A stretch of 64,000 bases of DNA from contig JAAYBD010000044.1 of the NCBI GenBank assembly GCA_012719035.1, positions 34,739 to 98,738 on the forward strand, given 5' to 3'. The notes beneath the pieces were generated by a model that was not told the origin of the DNA, ran no database searches, and saw only the letters and a program-made list of their open reading frames with translations. Numbering within the stretch: the first letter of the stretch is position 1; the number at the start of each line of letters is the position of its first letter. The position numbers were made by a program, and so were the translations under genes. This stretch comes from Clostridiales bacterium. GTDB taxonomy: Bacteria > Bacillota > Clostridia > Oscillospirales > Oscillospiraceae. This document shows positions 16,800-26,208 of the stretch, piece after piece.

Positions 16800-17963
16800 T
16801 CAGAAATTACGTGAGAGAACATCATGATAAGATTTCACCCCGTTGCACTCAGGATATAAGGATTTGTCCCATGTATATTTCACCTGCATCTGCAAATCGC
16901 TTCGCATAAACGTATTTCCGATACCTAAAGCCGAGCTTGCGGATACATCGACATGGTAATAAGTTTCCTCAATCTTTATAATATTCCACGAGTGCTCCTC
17001 ATTGTCCAAACTTCCGTTCACGACAACACATTCTATTCCCGTGGCATGGCATAGCGCGCTGTAGGCAAGTGCAATTCCCAAGCTGTCCGCATTACCCTCG
17101 ATAAGCGCTCCATAAGCGGTGGAAGAAAGCCCGCTGTTAAATCCTATCCTGCCGCCGCCCAAAGTCCCAGCCGAATCATATGTGCAGCTTTTAGCAAGCT
17201 TATTATAGGCGCTCATAGCAAATACAGCGTCCTTATCGGAGGAAAGGCTGCGGCTCAGCTCATTTATTTTATTCACCAGCGCAGACTTCATTTTTTGAAG
17301 CTCAGACAGTTTCCATCCATATTCAAGCTCAATCTCTATAATGCGGTGCATACCGCTCTGAGGATGCATCCGGACGTTTACGACCGGCATAACAACGCAG
17401 GCTGCGGGATTTGCGGCATACGCTTTGTAAACGGCATTTTTTACCTCTTCCTCAGTAATCGTTGGGCTTGTGATTCTGATTGCGGTATATGAACCCATGC
17501 TGTCCAGTATAGGATCTATAGCCTCCGCAAGCTGCGGCTTTCCGGTAACATAGCGTATCGCGTCTATTTCCCCCTGCGTGTGCTTATATGTAATATAAAC
17601 CACAGCTTCGTAATAGGTTGCAATCGGGCTGAGATAATACGGCATATATTCGACGGCATAGCTTGCAAGAGCGCTTTCCGACTTTACCTCCGACCATGCC
17701 CGCGAAATATCCCCCGGAAGCGCTCCTTCATAATCAGTAAATCTCAGTCTTCCCTCGGTTTTATGACTGTTCACCATAGAAATAATGGCATCCTTAAGTC
17801 CCTCATAATCCGAGATTCGGCTGATATCGTTGCTTAATCCGTCGTTGGTATCGTCCGCATATTCAGATACAGACAGATACTCTTTTTTAAAAAGAGAGGA
17901 ACAGCCGGAAAGCGCGGCAAGCATAGCTATCAAAAGCAATATTGATACTGTACGTTTCTTCAC
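16800..17963 (-). CDS. Transglutaminase-like lipoprotein (387 aa)
   Basis: A secreted lipoprotein: VKKRTVSILLLIAMLAALSG is followed by the lipobox cysteine (LSGC). The C-terminal part has a transglutaminase/protease-like triad: cysteine in YSALCHATGIECVVV, histidine in DNEEHSWNIIKI, and aspartate in TYYHVDVSASS. Such domains occur in bacterial wall-associated proteins that cleave or cross-link proteins or peptidoglycan; the substrate is unknown. The N-terminal 200 residues resemble no domain I can name. I chose GTG at 17963, which follows GGGGG by a few nt and places the lipobox at a normal distance. Confidence 0.8.
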   Translation of the reverse strand: MKKRTVSILLLIAMLAALSGCSSLFKKEYLSVSEYADDTNDGLSNDISRISDYEGLKDAIISMVNSHKTEGRLRFTDYEGALPGDISRAWSEVKSESALASYAVEYMPYYLSPIATYYEAVVYITYKHTQGEIDAIRYVTGKPQLAEAIDPILDSMGSYTAIRITSPTITEEEVKNAVYKAYAANPAACVVMPVVNVRMHPQSGMHRIIEIELEYGWKLSELQKMKSALVNKINELSRSLSSDKDAVFAMSAYNKLAKSCTYDSAGTLGGGRIGFNSGLSSTAYGALIEGNADSLGIALAYSALCHATGIECVVVNGSLDNEEHSWNIIKIEETYYHVDVSASSALGIGNTFMRSDLQMQVKYTWDKSLYPECNGVKSYHDVLSRNF

Positions 17964-18086
17964 GCTTTTCCCCCCGCATTGTCTTATGGTATAGCATCTG
18001 AAATTAGACACTATATATCATATTTGCACAAATAAATATATCACAGCGGCACCCGCTATGCTATAAAAATCACCGCCGTCACTTTC

Positions 18087-18959
18087 TCACTTGTCAATAG
18101 AGATGTCACCGAAGCCCTCTCCGAAAACATCTCTCGTGTCCGTAACTATAACAAAGGCCCGCTGGTCAATATTTTTTACGATTTTCTTAATTTCCACAAT
18201 CTGCTGGCGCTTTACAACGCATAAAAGTATCTGCTTATCCTGTCCCGAATAGGCGCCCTTTCCCTGAAGCACCGTAACTCCCCTGTGCAGCTTTTGGACA
18301 ATCGCCATCTTGATATCATCGCTGTGCTCAGAAATTATATGACACAGCTTCGATTGGGATGAACCGTAAAGAACAAGGTCAATGACCCTCGCGGCGATAT
18401 AAACGGCAATAACGGTATACATAGCGTTTTCATATTTGCGGAATATCGCGGCATATGCCGCAATTACTGCTCCGTCCAGCGCGAGTATCATAGTTCCGAA
18501 ATTGACATACGGGAATTTTTCACGAATCAGCTTTGCAATAACATCCGTTCCCCCCGTTGTGGAACCTGTCGTATAAACGATACCAAGACCCAAGCCTGTG
18601 AGTATCCCCCCGTAAACAGCGGCAAGAAACGGCTCCGCCGTAATGTCCGGAGTGACAAAAGAAAGAAGGTCTATGGCAACGGAACTTGTAAGCATCCCCC
18701 AGAGTGAGCCTGCCATGAAACTCCACCCATAATTTCTGAACGCTATTATGAACAGAGGGATATTTATAACGACGATCATTATGCCGACAGGTGCTCCCGT
18801 AAGATAGTTTACTATCATCGCTATACCTGTAACCCCACCGGAAAGAAGAGTTGCGGGATGGAAAAAGAACTGTATTCCTATAGCAAATATTACGGAACCA
18901 AGAAGAATTTTTAGAAAATCGAGTGCAGTCTTTAACGTTTTTTTTGAGTCCGGCTTCAA
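18087..18959 (-). CDS. YitT-family membrane protein with DUF2179 domain (290 aa)
   Basis: Five to six membrane helices in the first 190 residues (LLGSVIFAIGIQFFF, GVTGIAMIVNYLTG, GIMIVVINIPLFIIAF, FLAAVYGGILTGLGLGI), with the family signature STTGGTDVIAKL. The soluble C-terminal DUF2179 domain (about 215-290) ends with IDQRAFVIVTDTRDVFGEGF. The family is widespread in Firmicutes; its function is unproven. The start is TTG at 18959 after AGAGGTA; there is no in-frame ATG before the first helix. It lies 32 nt behind the parC-type gene and may be cotranscribed. Confidence 0.9.
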   Translation of the reverse strand: MKPDSKKTLKTALDFLKILLGSVIFAIGIQFFFHPATLLSGGVTGIAMIVNYLTGAPVGIMIVVINIPLFIIAFRNYGWSFMAGSLWGMLTSSVAIDLLSFVTPDITAEPFLAAVYGGILTGLGLGIVYTTGSTTGGTDVIAKLIREKFPYVNFGTMILALDGAVIAAYAAIFRKYENAMYTVIAVYIAARVIDLVLYGSSQSKLCHIISEHSDDIKMAIVQKLHRGVTVLQGKGAYSGQDKQILLCVVKRQQIVEIKKIVKNIDQRAFVIVTDTRDVFGEGFGDISIDK

Positions 18960-18991
18960 TGCCCCATACCTCTTTTCTACTTACTCACAAA

Positions 18992-21229
18992 TCAGTCCAT
19001 AAGACTCATCTGTTTTTCCTCCCTGTCCTCATCCCGCAGGAGAGCACCGGTAACAGGAATGCTTTTTGCTCTGTAACGTGCAATGTTTTTAATGGGGCTG
19101 TCTTCAACATACATTGCCCTTTCAAGGCTGTGTTTTGATTTTACGTTCATAAGTGCAACGCCTATCGTAGTACGCGAGGCTTTAGGGGCAAGAAGCGCCG
19201 TATTGAAGACAAGCGCCCTGCCCTCCGTCGAAAATACGGCTATTTCCCTTTCCTCTGTAAGCGGAAGTATGCACACAAGAGGACTTTTATCCGAATATGC
19301 TCCCGTAAGACGTTTTCTGTTCGTTTTTGTTGCATAAGCAGACAGTTCGATGCGTGCTGCCTTGCCGTTTGCAAAGAACAGTAGGATATGCGAGCTGTAA
19401 TCCCCGGGGTTAAGCATGCATATTACGTTCTCGCCCTCATCCATTTCAAGCTGTGACGCAAGAAATACCCCCAGAACAGATGCCTTTGAGTCCTCAAAGT
19501 CCGAAACGCGAACCTTATATACCTGCTGCTTGTCCGTAAATATAAGCAGCTCGTCCTTGTTCTCTGCTTCAAATTCCTGCATTGGACCGTCATTTTCCTT
19601 ATATTTCTGCTCACTGCTCATGCGCAAGGACTGCGGCGTGATTTTTTTGAAATATCCCTCGCGGGAAAGGAAAAGCGTAACCGGATAATTCTCCACCTCG
19701 TCTTCAATATCCGGCTCGCCGATCTCATCCGAATAGATTATAGAGGTTCTGCGAGGCGACGGATATTTCTTTATCACGTCGCGCAGCTCATCGGTGATTA
19801 TTTTCTTCACCCGGCGCGGAGTATTAAGTATATCCTCAAGGTCCGCGACATCCTTTTCAAGCTGCTCGGTTTCCTCCACTCTTTTCAGGATGTACTCTTT
19901 ATTAATATTGCGAAGTTTGATTTCCGCGACAAATTCCGCCTGAATCCGGTCTATCCCGAAGCCGATCATAAGGTTCGGCACGACCTCCGCCTCAAGCTCG
20001 GTGCCGCGTATTATAGAAATCGCCCTGTCGATGTCAAGAAGGATTTTTTTAAGTCCATTCAGCAGATGGAGCTTGTCCCGCTTTTTCGTGAGTTCAAAGT
20101 ATACCCTGCGGCGGACGCACTCCGTACGCCATGCTATCCACTCATCTAAAATCTCGCGAATACCCATCACCCGGGGATTGCCCGCAATGAGTATGTTGAA
20201 ATTGCAGGAACAGCTGTCGCAAAGCGGTGTTGCGCGCATAAGCTTCTGCATAAGCTTATCCGGGTCGGTTCCGCGTTTGAGGTCAATAGCAAGCTTCAAA
20301 CCTCCAAGATCGGTTTCATCGCGCATATCGCTTATTTCTTTTATTTTACCCGTTTTTACAAGCTCCGCCACCTTGTCCATTATCGCTTCAACAGTGGTGG
20401 TATATGGGATCTCGTATATCTCGATAATATTATCAGTCTTCAGATAGCGCCACTTGGCACGCACTTTGAAGCTTCCCCGTCCGCTGCGGTATATCTCCTC
20501 AATTTCAGAAGCGTTATAGATAAGCTCGCCGCCCGTAGGATAATCCGGGGCGATAAGGCTCTGCATGATATCGTATTCGGGATCCTTCAAGTAGTTTATG
20601 GTGGTTTCGCAGACTTCATTCAGGTTAAAGCCACAAATCTGGCTTGCCATGCCAACGGCAATACCCGTGTTAGCAGAAACAAGCACATTTGGAAAGCTGG
20701 TGGGCAAAAGTACAGGCTCCTTCACGCTTCCGTCATAGTTATCTGCAAAGTCGACCGTATCCTTATCGATATCCCTGAAAATCTCCCCGCAGATGTCAGA
20801 TAGTTTTGCCTCTGTGTAGCGCGAGGCGGCATAGGCCATATCGCGCGAATATACCTTGCCAAAGTTGCCCTTGCTGTCGATAAAAGGGGTCAGAAGTGCT
20901 TCATAGCCTTTTGAAAGGCGGACCATGGTTTCATATATTGCCGCATCTCCGTGCGGGTTCAGACGCATCGTCTGTCCGACAATGTTGGCGCTTTTTGTAC
21001 GTGAGCCTGTGAGAAGATTCATTTTATACATCGTATAAAGCAGCTTGCGGTGCGAGGGCTTGAAGCCATCTATTTCGGGAATGGCTCTGGAAACTATAAC
21101 GCTCATCGCATAGGGCATATAATTAACTTCAAGGGTTTCTGTAATGGGCTGTTCAAGAACCTCCGCGCGAAGTCCCTCCACAGCGGTGCTTGCTGCGGCC
21201 TTACTTTCGGACTGTTTTTTCTTTGCCAT
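18992..21229 (-). CDS. parC: Type IIA topoisomerase subunit A (ParC-like, 745 aa)
   Basis: Breaks and rejoins duplex DNA, relaxing supercoils and unlinking chromosomes together with the ATPase subunit encoded just upstream. The core includes PSHRKLLYTMYKMNLL, the catalytic tyrosine in AYAASRYTEAKLS, and PDYPTGGELIYN. The C-terminal pinwheel blades are reduced and lack a clear GyrA box, which favours topoisomerase IV over gyrase. An earlier ATG (21250) overlaps the stop of the upstream gene (TAATG). I prefer the ATG at 21229 because GGAGG precedes it by about 13 nt, though the earlier start is possible. Confidence 0.88.
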   Translation of the reverse strand: MAKKKQSESKAAASTAVEGLRAEVLEQPITETLEVNYMPYAMSVIVSRAIPEIDGFKPSHRKLLYTMYKMNLLTGSRTKSANIVGQTMRLNPHGDAAIYETMVRLSKGYEALLTPFIDSKGNFGKVYSRDMAYAASRYTEAKLSDICGEIFRDIDKDTVDFADNYDGSVKEPVLLPTSFPNVLVSANTGIAVGMASQICGFNLNEVCETTINYLKDPEYDIMQSLIAPDYPTGGELIYNASEIEEIYRSGRGSFKVRAKWRYLKTDNIIEIYEIPYTTTVEAIMDKVAELVKTGKIKEISDMRDETDLGGLKLAIDLKRGTDPDKLMQKLMRATPLCDSCSCNFNILIAGNPRVMGIREILDEWIAWRTECVRRRVYFELTKKRDKLHLLNGLKKILLDIDRAISIIRGTELEAEVVPNLMIGFGIDRIQAEFVAEIKLRNINKEYILKRVEETEQLEKDVADLEDILNTPRRVKKIITDELRDVIKKYPSPRRTSIIYSDEIGEPDIEDEVENYPVTLFLSREGYFKKITPQSLRMSSEQKYKENDGPMQEFEAENKDELLIFTDKQQVYKVRVSDFEDSKASVLGVFLASQLEMDEGENVICMLNPGDYSSHILLFFANGKAARIELSAYATKTNRKRLTGAYSDKSPLVCILPLTEEREIAVFSTEGRALVFNTALLAPKASRTTIGVALMNVKSKHSLERAMYVEDSPIKNIARYRAKSIPVTGALLRDEDREEKQMSLMD

Positions 21230-21249
21230 AGAGTTACTGTTTCCTCCCA

Positions 21250-23235
21250 TTAAGAAATATCCGCCAGATCGAGATACCTGAACCCATTTTCCGCGATGTG
21301 GGTTTTACGTCCGGCAAGATTGTCCCCAAGAAGCATGTCAAAAACCTCGGATGTCCGCATAGCTTCCTCCGGCATAACCCGTATCAGCCTGCGTGTTTTG
21401 GGGTTCATCGTAGTTAACCACATCATTTCGGGATCGTTTTCGCCAAGTCCCTTTGAACGGTTGATGCTGAATTTTTTGCCCTCCAGTTTTTCTAATATCT
21501 CCGCCTTTTCGCGGTCGGAGTAGGCAAAATAGGTCTTGTCCTTTGTTTCGATTTCGTACAGCGGCGACTCGGCTATATAAACATAGCCCTGTTCTATCAA
21601 AGTCGGCATGAGCCTGTAAATCATGGTCAATATAAGTGTACGAATCTGAAATCCGTCCACATCAGCATCAGTGCATATAATGATTTTGTTCCAGCGGAGA
21701 TTGTCAAGATCAAAGGTAGTAAGATCCTTTCCCCGTCCTTTTTCAACCTCGACTCCGCAGCCTAAAACCTTTATCAAGTCGGTAATGATATCGCTTTTGA
21801 AAATCTTTGAATAATCCGCCTTCAAACAGTTCAATATCTTGCCGCGGACGGGCATTATTCCCTGAAACTCCGCATCGCGGGACAGCTTGCAGGCACCCAG
21901 AGCGGAGTCGCCCTCAACGATGTATATTTCACGCTTTTCAATATCCTTTGAGCGGCAGTCAACAAACTTCTGTACACGGTTTGAAATGTCCACCGAACCT
22001 GAAAGCTTCTTTTTTATGTTCAGTCTTGCCTTTTCCGCCTGCTCGCGGCTGCGCTTGTTGATAAGAACTTGCTCGGCGATTTTGTCCGCCTCCGCCTTGT
22101 GTTCGATAAAATACACCTCAAGCTGAGCACGCAGAAAATCAGTCATCGCTTCCTGAATGAACTTGTTGTTGATCGCCTTTTTTGTCTGGTTCTCATAGGA
22201 TGTTTGAGTTGAAAAACAGTTTGTAACAAGGACAAGGCAGTCGGCAACATCCTGAAAACTTACCTTGCTTTCACTCTTCTGATATTTGCCGATTTTCTTG
22301 ATATATGCGTCAACCGCATAGGTGAAGGCACTTTTCACGGCCTTTTCCGGCGCACCGCCATATTCCAGCCATGAGGAGTTGTGATAGTATTCAATGCAGG
22401 ACAGCCTGTTTGAAAAACAGAATGACGCTGTCAGCTTCACTTTATATTCGGGCTTGTCCGCGCGGTCACGCCCGCGTCGCTCCGTTTCGATGTATACAGG
22501 TGCGGAAAGCGTATCCTCCCCCGCTATTTCGGATACATAATCGAGAATGCCGTTTTTATATTTGAATTCCTGTGTTTCAAATTTTCCGTCTTCTTTTTGA
22601 TTGCGGAAGCGGAAAAGGATGCCTGCGTTTACAACAGCCTGACGGCGCAGCGTTTCCGTAAAATACTCGACAGGCACGTCTATATCCGTAAAAACCTCAA
22701 GATCGGGCTTCCATCTAAAACACGAACCCGTCTTTTTCCGGTCTGCTGGTTCTTTGGTAAGTCCGCCTATATTCTCCCCTTTTTCAAAATGCAGCGAATA
22801 TTTGAAACCATCACGATAAATAACAGCATCAAAATATTCACTGGCATATTGTGTCGCACAGGAGCCAAGACCGTTTAGTCCGAGAGAATACTCGTAGTTT
22901 TCGCCTTCATCATTCGCGTATTTGCCGCCGGCATACAGCTCGCAGAAAACAAGCTCCCAGTTATATCGGCCCTCATTTTCGTTCCAGTCAACGGGACAGC
23001 CCCGCCCGAAATCCTCTATCTCAATAGACTTGTCAGAATAACGTGTTACTGTTATAATATCACCGTGCCCCTCACGGGCCTCGTCTATTGCGTTCGACAG
23101 GATTTCAAAAACCGCATGCTGGCAGCCCTCAAGCCCATCAGATCCAAATATGACAGCAGGACGCTTTCGGACTCTGTCCGCGCCCTTGAGCTGTGATATG
23201 CTTGTGTTGCCGTATCCCGTTGTGGTTTTTTTCAT
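21250..23235 (-). CDS. parE: Type IIA topoisomerase subunit B (ParE-like, 661 aa)
   Basis: ATP-binding subunit. GHKL ATPase parts: EILSNAIDEAREGHGD (Mg/ATP Asn region) and IEDFGRGCPVDWNENEGRYN. TOPRIM parts: YIVEGDSALGACKLSR, IMPVRGKILNCLK and CTDADVDGFQIRTLIL. GRGCPVDWNENEGRYNWELV replaces the common GRGIPVD... segment, marking a divergent clostridial clade. GGGAGG lies 4 nt before the ATG at 23235. Its stop overlaps an ATG of the next gene, so the two subunits are probably made in equal amounts. The separate gyrase pair is expected elsewhere. Confidence 0.9.
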   Translation of the reverse strand: MKKTTTGYGNTSISQLKGADRVRKRPAVIFGSDGLEGCQHAVFEILSNAIDEAREGHGDIITVTRYSDKSIEIEDFGRGCPVDWNENEGRYNWELVFCELYAGGKYANDEGENYEYSLGLNGLGSCATQYASEYFDAVIYRDGFKYSLHFEKGENIGGLTKEPADRKKTGSCFRWKPDLEVFTDIDVPVEYFTETLRRQAVVNAGILFRFRNQKEDGKFETQEFKYKNGILDYVSEIAGEDTLSAPVYIETERRGRDRADKPEYKVKLTASFCFSNRLSCIEYYHNSSWLEYGGAPEKAVKSAFTYAVDAYIKKIGKYQKSESKVSFQDVADCLVLVTNCFSTQTSYENQTKKAINNKFIQEAMTDFLRAQLEVYFIEHKAEADKIAEQVLINKRSREQAEKARLNIKKKLSGSVDISNRVQKFVDCRSKDIEKREIYIVEGDSALGACKLSRDAEFQGIMPVRGKILNCLKADYSKIFKSDIITDLIKVLGCGVEVEKGRGKDLTTFDLDNLRWNKIIICTDADVDGFQIRTLILTMIYRLMPTLIEQGYVYIAESPLYEIETKDKTYFAYSDREKAEILEKLEGKKFSINRSKGLGENDPEMMWLTTMNPKTRRLIRVMPEEAMRTSEVFDMLLGDNLAGRKTHIAENGFRYLDLADIS

Positions 23236-23510
23236 AGAGCCTCCCTTATGCCGCAGGATAACACCCTCGCATGACAAAACGGTTCAAATCCTGCCCTCAC
23301 TTTTCCTTAAAGGAGAAGCGGATCAGACAGGTCTGCCCGTTTTTTCTGCGCGCTGCAGCTTTTCGTTCTTATCACAATATGTTGTGCGTAATGTTATCTT
23401 CTTTAACTGATTTAGTATATCCTATATTAGCCAAAAAAGCAAGTAATACAAAAGGACCGATGTCAGACTTTCCCCTGCATTTCGGTTAATTTTTGCCCGT
23501 TTGGGAGATA

Positions 23511-23625
23511 ATATACCATGACCGCGAAAGCGGCACTGTGGTATATGGAATCTAATAAAGGCAAATAACTGCCCTGCGGTCATCATACCACAGCCGCAGC
23601 GCGGAATTTTCAATTCTGCGCTTGC
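23511..23625 (+). ncRNA. Structured leader upstream of yaaL-bofA with alternative pairings
   Basis: First hairpin: CCGC-GAAA-GCGG (23522-23533), extended by ATATACCA with TGGTATAT. Segment 23576-23597 contains GCGGTCAT, which can pair with ATGACCGC of the first arm, and ATACCACAGCCGC, which can pair with the second arm (GCGG...CTGTGGTAT). Two mutually exclusive folds are therefore possible. A third small hairpin (GCGGAATT / AATTCTGC) follows. No known riboswitch class is recognised, and no terminator stem with T run is evident before the AGGGAGG of yaaL. Confidence 0.4.
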
Positions 23626-23652
23626 AAAGCATCCGAACAGGGAGGAAAACCG

Positions 23653-23868
23653 ATGACAAAGAAAAAGCGAGATGAGAAAACGCGCCGGAGAGATCTTGAT
23701 AATGCTGTAACCGAGATCGGAAACATACGCAACAGTCTCAACGACGCCTATACCCATTTCAACAACACAACTGATCCCGATGCTTTGGACGCCTGCATTT
23801 TTGAAATAAGTGCATTGCGTTCCCGTTACAACACAGCGCTCAAGCACTACCGCGACAGGTATTATTGA
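23653..23868 (+). CDS. yaaL: YaaL-like DUF2508 family protein (71 aa)
   Basis: Small, charged, helical cytosolic protein: MTKKKRDEKTRRRDLDNAVT, then EIGNIRNSLNDAYTHFNN and a C-terminal LRSRYNTALKHYRDRYY. This pattern and the location directly before bofA match the DUF2508/YaaL family of endospore formers (yaaL-bofA order in Bacillus subtilis). The molecular role is unknown. AGGGAGG lies 9 nt before the ATG. A 28-nt gap separates it from bofA, so they form an operon. Confidence 0.8.
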   Translation: MTKKKRDEKTRRRDLDNAVTEIGNIRNSLNDAYTHFNNTTDPDALDACIFEISALRSRYNTALKHYRDRYY

Positions 23869-23896
23869 GCGCACACTACATAACAAGGAGATCAAT

Positions 23897-24163
23897 ATGG
23901 CGTTTAATTTTCTTACTGTCGGTGCAATATTTATCTGCGTAGTATTAATCGTTTTGCTCTTCAAAATAATTAAAACGCCGCTGAAATGGGCGTTCAAGCT
24001 TTTGATAAACGCCGCCTCGGGCTTCATAGCCCTGATTATTTTAAACTTTTTCGGCGGAATTGTCGGGCTGAGCCTGACGATCAATTTTATAAACTGCCTT
24101 GTTGCAGGAATTCTTGGACTGCCAGGTGTAGTACTGCTTCTGCTCTTAAAATATCTGTTTTAA
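23897..24163 (+). CDS. bofA: BofA-family protein (88 aa)
   Basis: Membrane protein of the BofA family: two to three hydrophobic stretches (FLTVGAIFICVVLIVLLF, NAASGFIALIILNFFGGIVG, LVAGILGLPGVVLLLLLKYL) with the family's C-terminal GLPG. In B. subtilis BofA inhibits the SpoIVFB protease that activates pro-sigma-K during sporulation; here that role is inferred from family and neighbour. AAGGAG lies 6 nt before the ATG. It is the second gene of the yaaL-bofA operon and ends before a strong terminator. Its presence suggests a spore-forming ancestry. Confidence 0.85.
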   Translation: MAFNFLTVGAIFICVVLIVLLFKIIKTPLKWAFKLLINAASGFIALIILNFFGGIVGLSLTINFINCLVAGILGLPGVVLLLLLKYLF

Positions 24164-24228
24164 CATAAGCGCATTCTCCGGCAAAAGACCCTCTTATCGA
24201 TTTTCTAATTAATACATAAAAAACACAA

Positions 24229-24270
24229 CCCCCTGCCCATCCGTCGTGGGCAGGGGGCTACGTCTGTTCA
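24229..24270 (+). terminator. Terminator of yaaL-bofA
   Basis: Perfect 11-bp GC-rich stem CCCCCTGCCCA / TGGGCAGGGGG. The T-rich sequence follows only about 16 nt later (CAGTTTTTTC), so the U tract is not ideal. Confidence 0.65.
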
Positions 24271-24760
24271 GTTTTTTCTGTCTTCAGTCCGGTTTACCTC
24301 ACTTCTTTCAATAATGCGCAAGTCCGACGATTCACCTACATAAACCTACCGTTTGCCTTTTCTGCTGAGCTCTTTGCATTCAAATCGGAATCCGCTTCGA
24401 TCGCTTGAACTCTTTTTTCTCACAGGAATGAGATTGCATTGGAAGTTACTTCGGAAATTGCCGGGTATTTGCGAGAGAAAGCACCTTTTGCGAACTTAAG
24501 TCCCACATTGGAATCACCCTTTCTCTGGTTATAAGATACAACATCTTTTTCAAATTGTCAATGCAGTTTATTAATTGTTAACAATTATCAGCATTTTGCA
24601 CACATTACATGGCTCTAATTTATTGCTGTGCTGAAAAAACATTTTCGACATATCCAGCTATAATTTTTCTCCATTTTAAAACAGATTTTTTACGTTTAGA
24701 ATCTTGTCGGCTCTAAACTTTAAACAGCTCACCCTAAAGATATATGCTTTGCCTAAATGC
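24271..24760. other. Intergenic stretch, one questionable tiny minus-strand ORF
   Basis: No clear gene. On the minus strand a GTG at 24504-24506 after AAAGGGTG opens VGLKFAKGAFSRKYPAISEV and ends after 28 codons at a TGA (24420-24422). The same frame then stays open for about 28 more codons. This may be a decayed or tiny gene, or chance. Confidence 0.3.
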
Positions 24761-24765
24761 AAAAA

Positions 24766-24790
24766 GTCCGGCACATTTACAGCGCCGGAC
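24766..24790. terminator. Bidirectional terminator downstream of the CNNM-type gene
   Basis: GTCCGGC and GCCGGAC form the stem, flanked by AAAAA on the left and CTTTTT on the right. It ends the minus-strand gene at 24880. A second hairpin, GATGGTGT-AAA-ACACCATC, lies at 24812-24830. Confidence 0.75.
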
Positions 24791-24879
24791 CTTTTTAATA
24801 ACTCTATTTTTGATGGTGTAAAACACCATCAAGCTCATATTGACAGCAAAACGGAAAGCACCATCATATCAAACTGTAA

Positions 24880-26208
24880 TCAGGCACCCTGCCCTTCGGT
24901 CCCATCCATGCAGACAATGGCCTTTTTCACGCGGTGATCGCTGATTTCGATGACTTTGATGATAAGCCCCGAGGTTTCAATTTCAAAGTTGCTTCCGTCC
25001 TCAGGTATAACGCCAAGCGCACCGAATATCAGTCCGCCGAACGTGTCGTATTCATCGCAGGGCAGACTGACCCCCAAAGCCTCCGAAACCTCTTCCAGAA
25101 GAGCGCTGCCGCGTATCTTCCAGGTTTTTGAGTCAATGCGCTCAATTTCGGGTCCATCTTCAAGGGCATCTTCATGAATTTCAAATTTGCCTACAAGCTG
25201 TTCCACCAGATCATTCATTGTGATGATGCCGCTTATGCCTCCGTATTCGTCCAGAACAACGGCTAAACGGTTGCGGCTCCGCTTCATGTTGCGAAACAGC
25301 ACATCAGCCTTCACGCTCTCCGGCACAAAATACGCAGGCTTAACCGCTTTTTCCATAACATTTTCCCGCGACCTATCCTGCAGTCTAAAATAGTCCTTGG
25401 CGTTCAGCACGCCCACGACATCGTCTACAGTCTCATCGCAGACCGGGTAGAGCGAATAACGGCTATCATAGATGGTCTTATCCCACTGCTCCATGCTCTC
25501 ATCCATCCATAAGAGGGATATTTCGGTGCGATGCGTTGCGATCTCACCTGCGGTAAGGTCATCAAACTCGAAAACGTTTTGTATAAACTCCTTCTCCTCA
25601 AGGTCTATTGAGCCTCTCTCGCTGCTCACATCCACCATCATTCGGATTTCCTCTTCGCTGACATTATCATCGTCCTCATCCGGGTCTATTCCTAAAAGGC
25701 GCAGTACAAAGTTTGTAGAGACAGTCAGAAGCCAGACAATCGGCGAAAACATTTTTGAAATGAAGTCAATGAAAGCGGACATTGCAAGAGCAAGCGGCTC
25801 TGCTCTCCGCATGGCTACCCGTTTAGGCACCAGTTCGCCGAAAATAAGAGTGAAGTACGAAAGTATGATGGTAATGAGAATAACCGCTATTGTGTCAAGT
25901 GTCTTGACAGGAATCGTTACCCCTATCCCGATAGCCCAATCGACAAGCTTGTCGGAAAAATTATCTGCCGCAAAGGCGCTTCCAAGAAAACCCGATAAGG
26001 TAATGGCTACCTGTATCGTAGCAAGAAAACGTGCGGGCTGGCTTGTTAGCCTTGCAAGGCGTATCGCACGCTTATCGCCTTCCGCTGCCAGCTTTGCCAT
26101 CTTATTGTCGTTCATTGAAATGACGGCTATCTCAGCGCAGGCAAAGATTGCATTCAGCGCAATTAGAACTACTTGCAGCAGCAGCATTAAAGGTATGGAG
26201 CTTTCCAA
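24880..26208 (-). CDS. CNNM/HlyC-CorC-type membrane protein with CBS pair (442 aa)
   Basis: Order: DUF21 membrane domain with three to four helices (about 8-180; MLLLQVVLIALNAIFACAEI, ATIQVAITLSGFLGSAFA, ILSYFTLIFGELVPKRVAM), a tandem CBS pair (about 205-330; RNRLAVVLDEYGGISGIITM), and a CorC_HlyC domain at the end (FEIETSGLIIKVIEISDHRV). The family is linked to magnesium or cobalt efflux and was once called haemolysin C. AAGGAGG lies 7 nt before a TTG at 26208; the ATG-led frame upstream has no such site. It is a lone gene bounded by terminators. Confidence 0.9.
   Translation of the reverse strand: MESSIPLMLLLQVVLIALNAIFACAEIAVISMNDNKMAKLAAEGDKRAIRLARLTSQPARFLATIQVAITLSGFLGSAFAADNFSDKLVDWAIGIGVTIPVKTLDTIAVILITIILSYFTLIFGELVPKRVAMRRAEPLALAMSAFIDFISKMFSPIVWLLTVSTNFVLRLLGIDPDEDDDNVSEEEIRMMVDVSSERGSIDLEEKEFIQNVFEFDDLTAGEIATHRTEISLLWMDESMEQWDKTIYDSRYSLYPVCDETVDDVVGVLNAKDYFRLQDRSRENVMEKAVKPAYFVPESVKADVLFRNMKRSRNRLAVVLDEYGGISGIITMNDLVEQLVGKFEIHEDALEDGPEIERIDSKTWKIRGSALLEEVSEALGVSLPCDEYDTFGGLIFGALGVIPEDGSNFEIETSGLIIKVIEISDHRVKKAIVCMDGTEGQGA

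Noticed and set aside
23422..24084. 220-codon minus-strand frame over yaaL-bofA
   Set aside because: Overlaps both well-supported genes in antisense and shows no family features.
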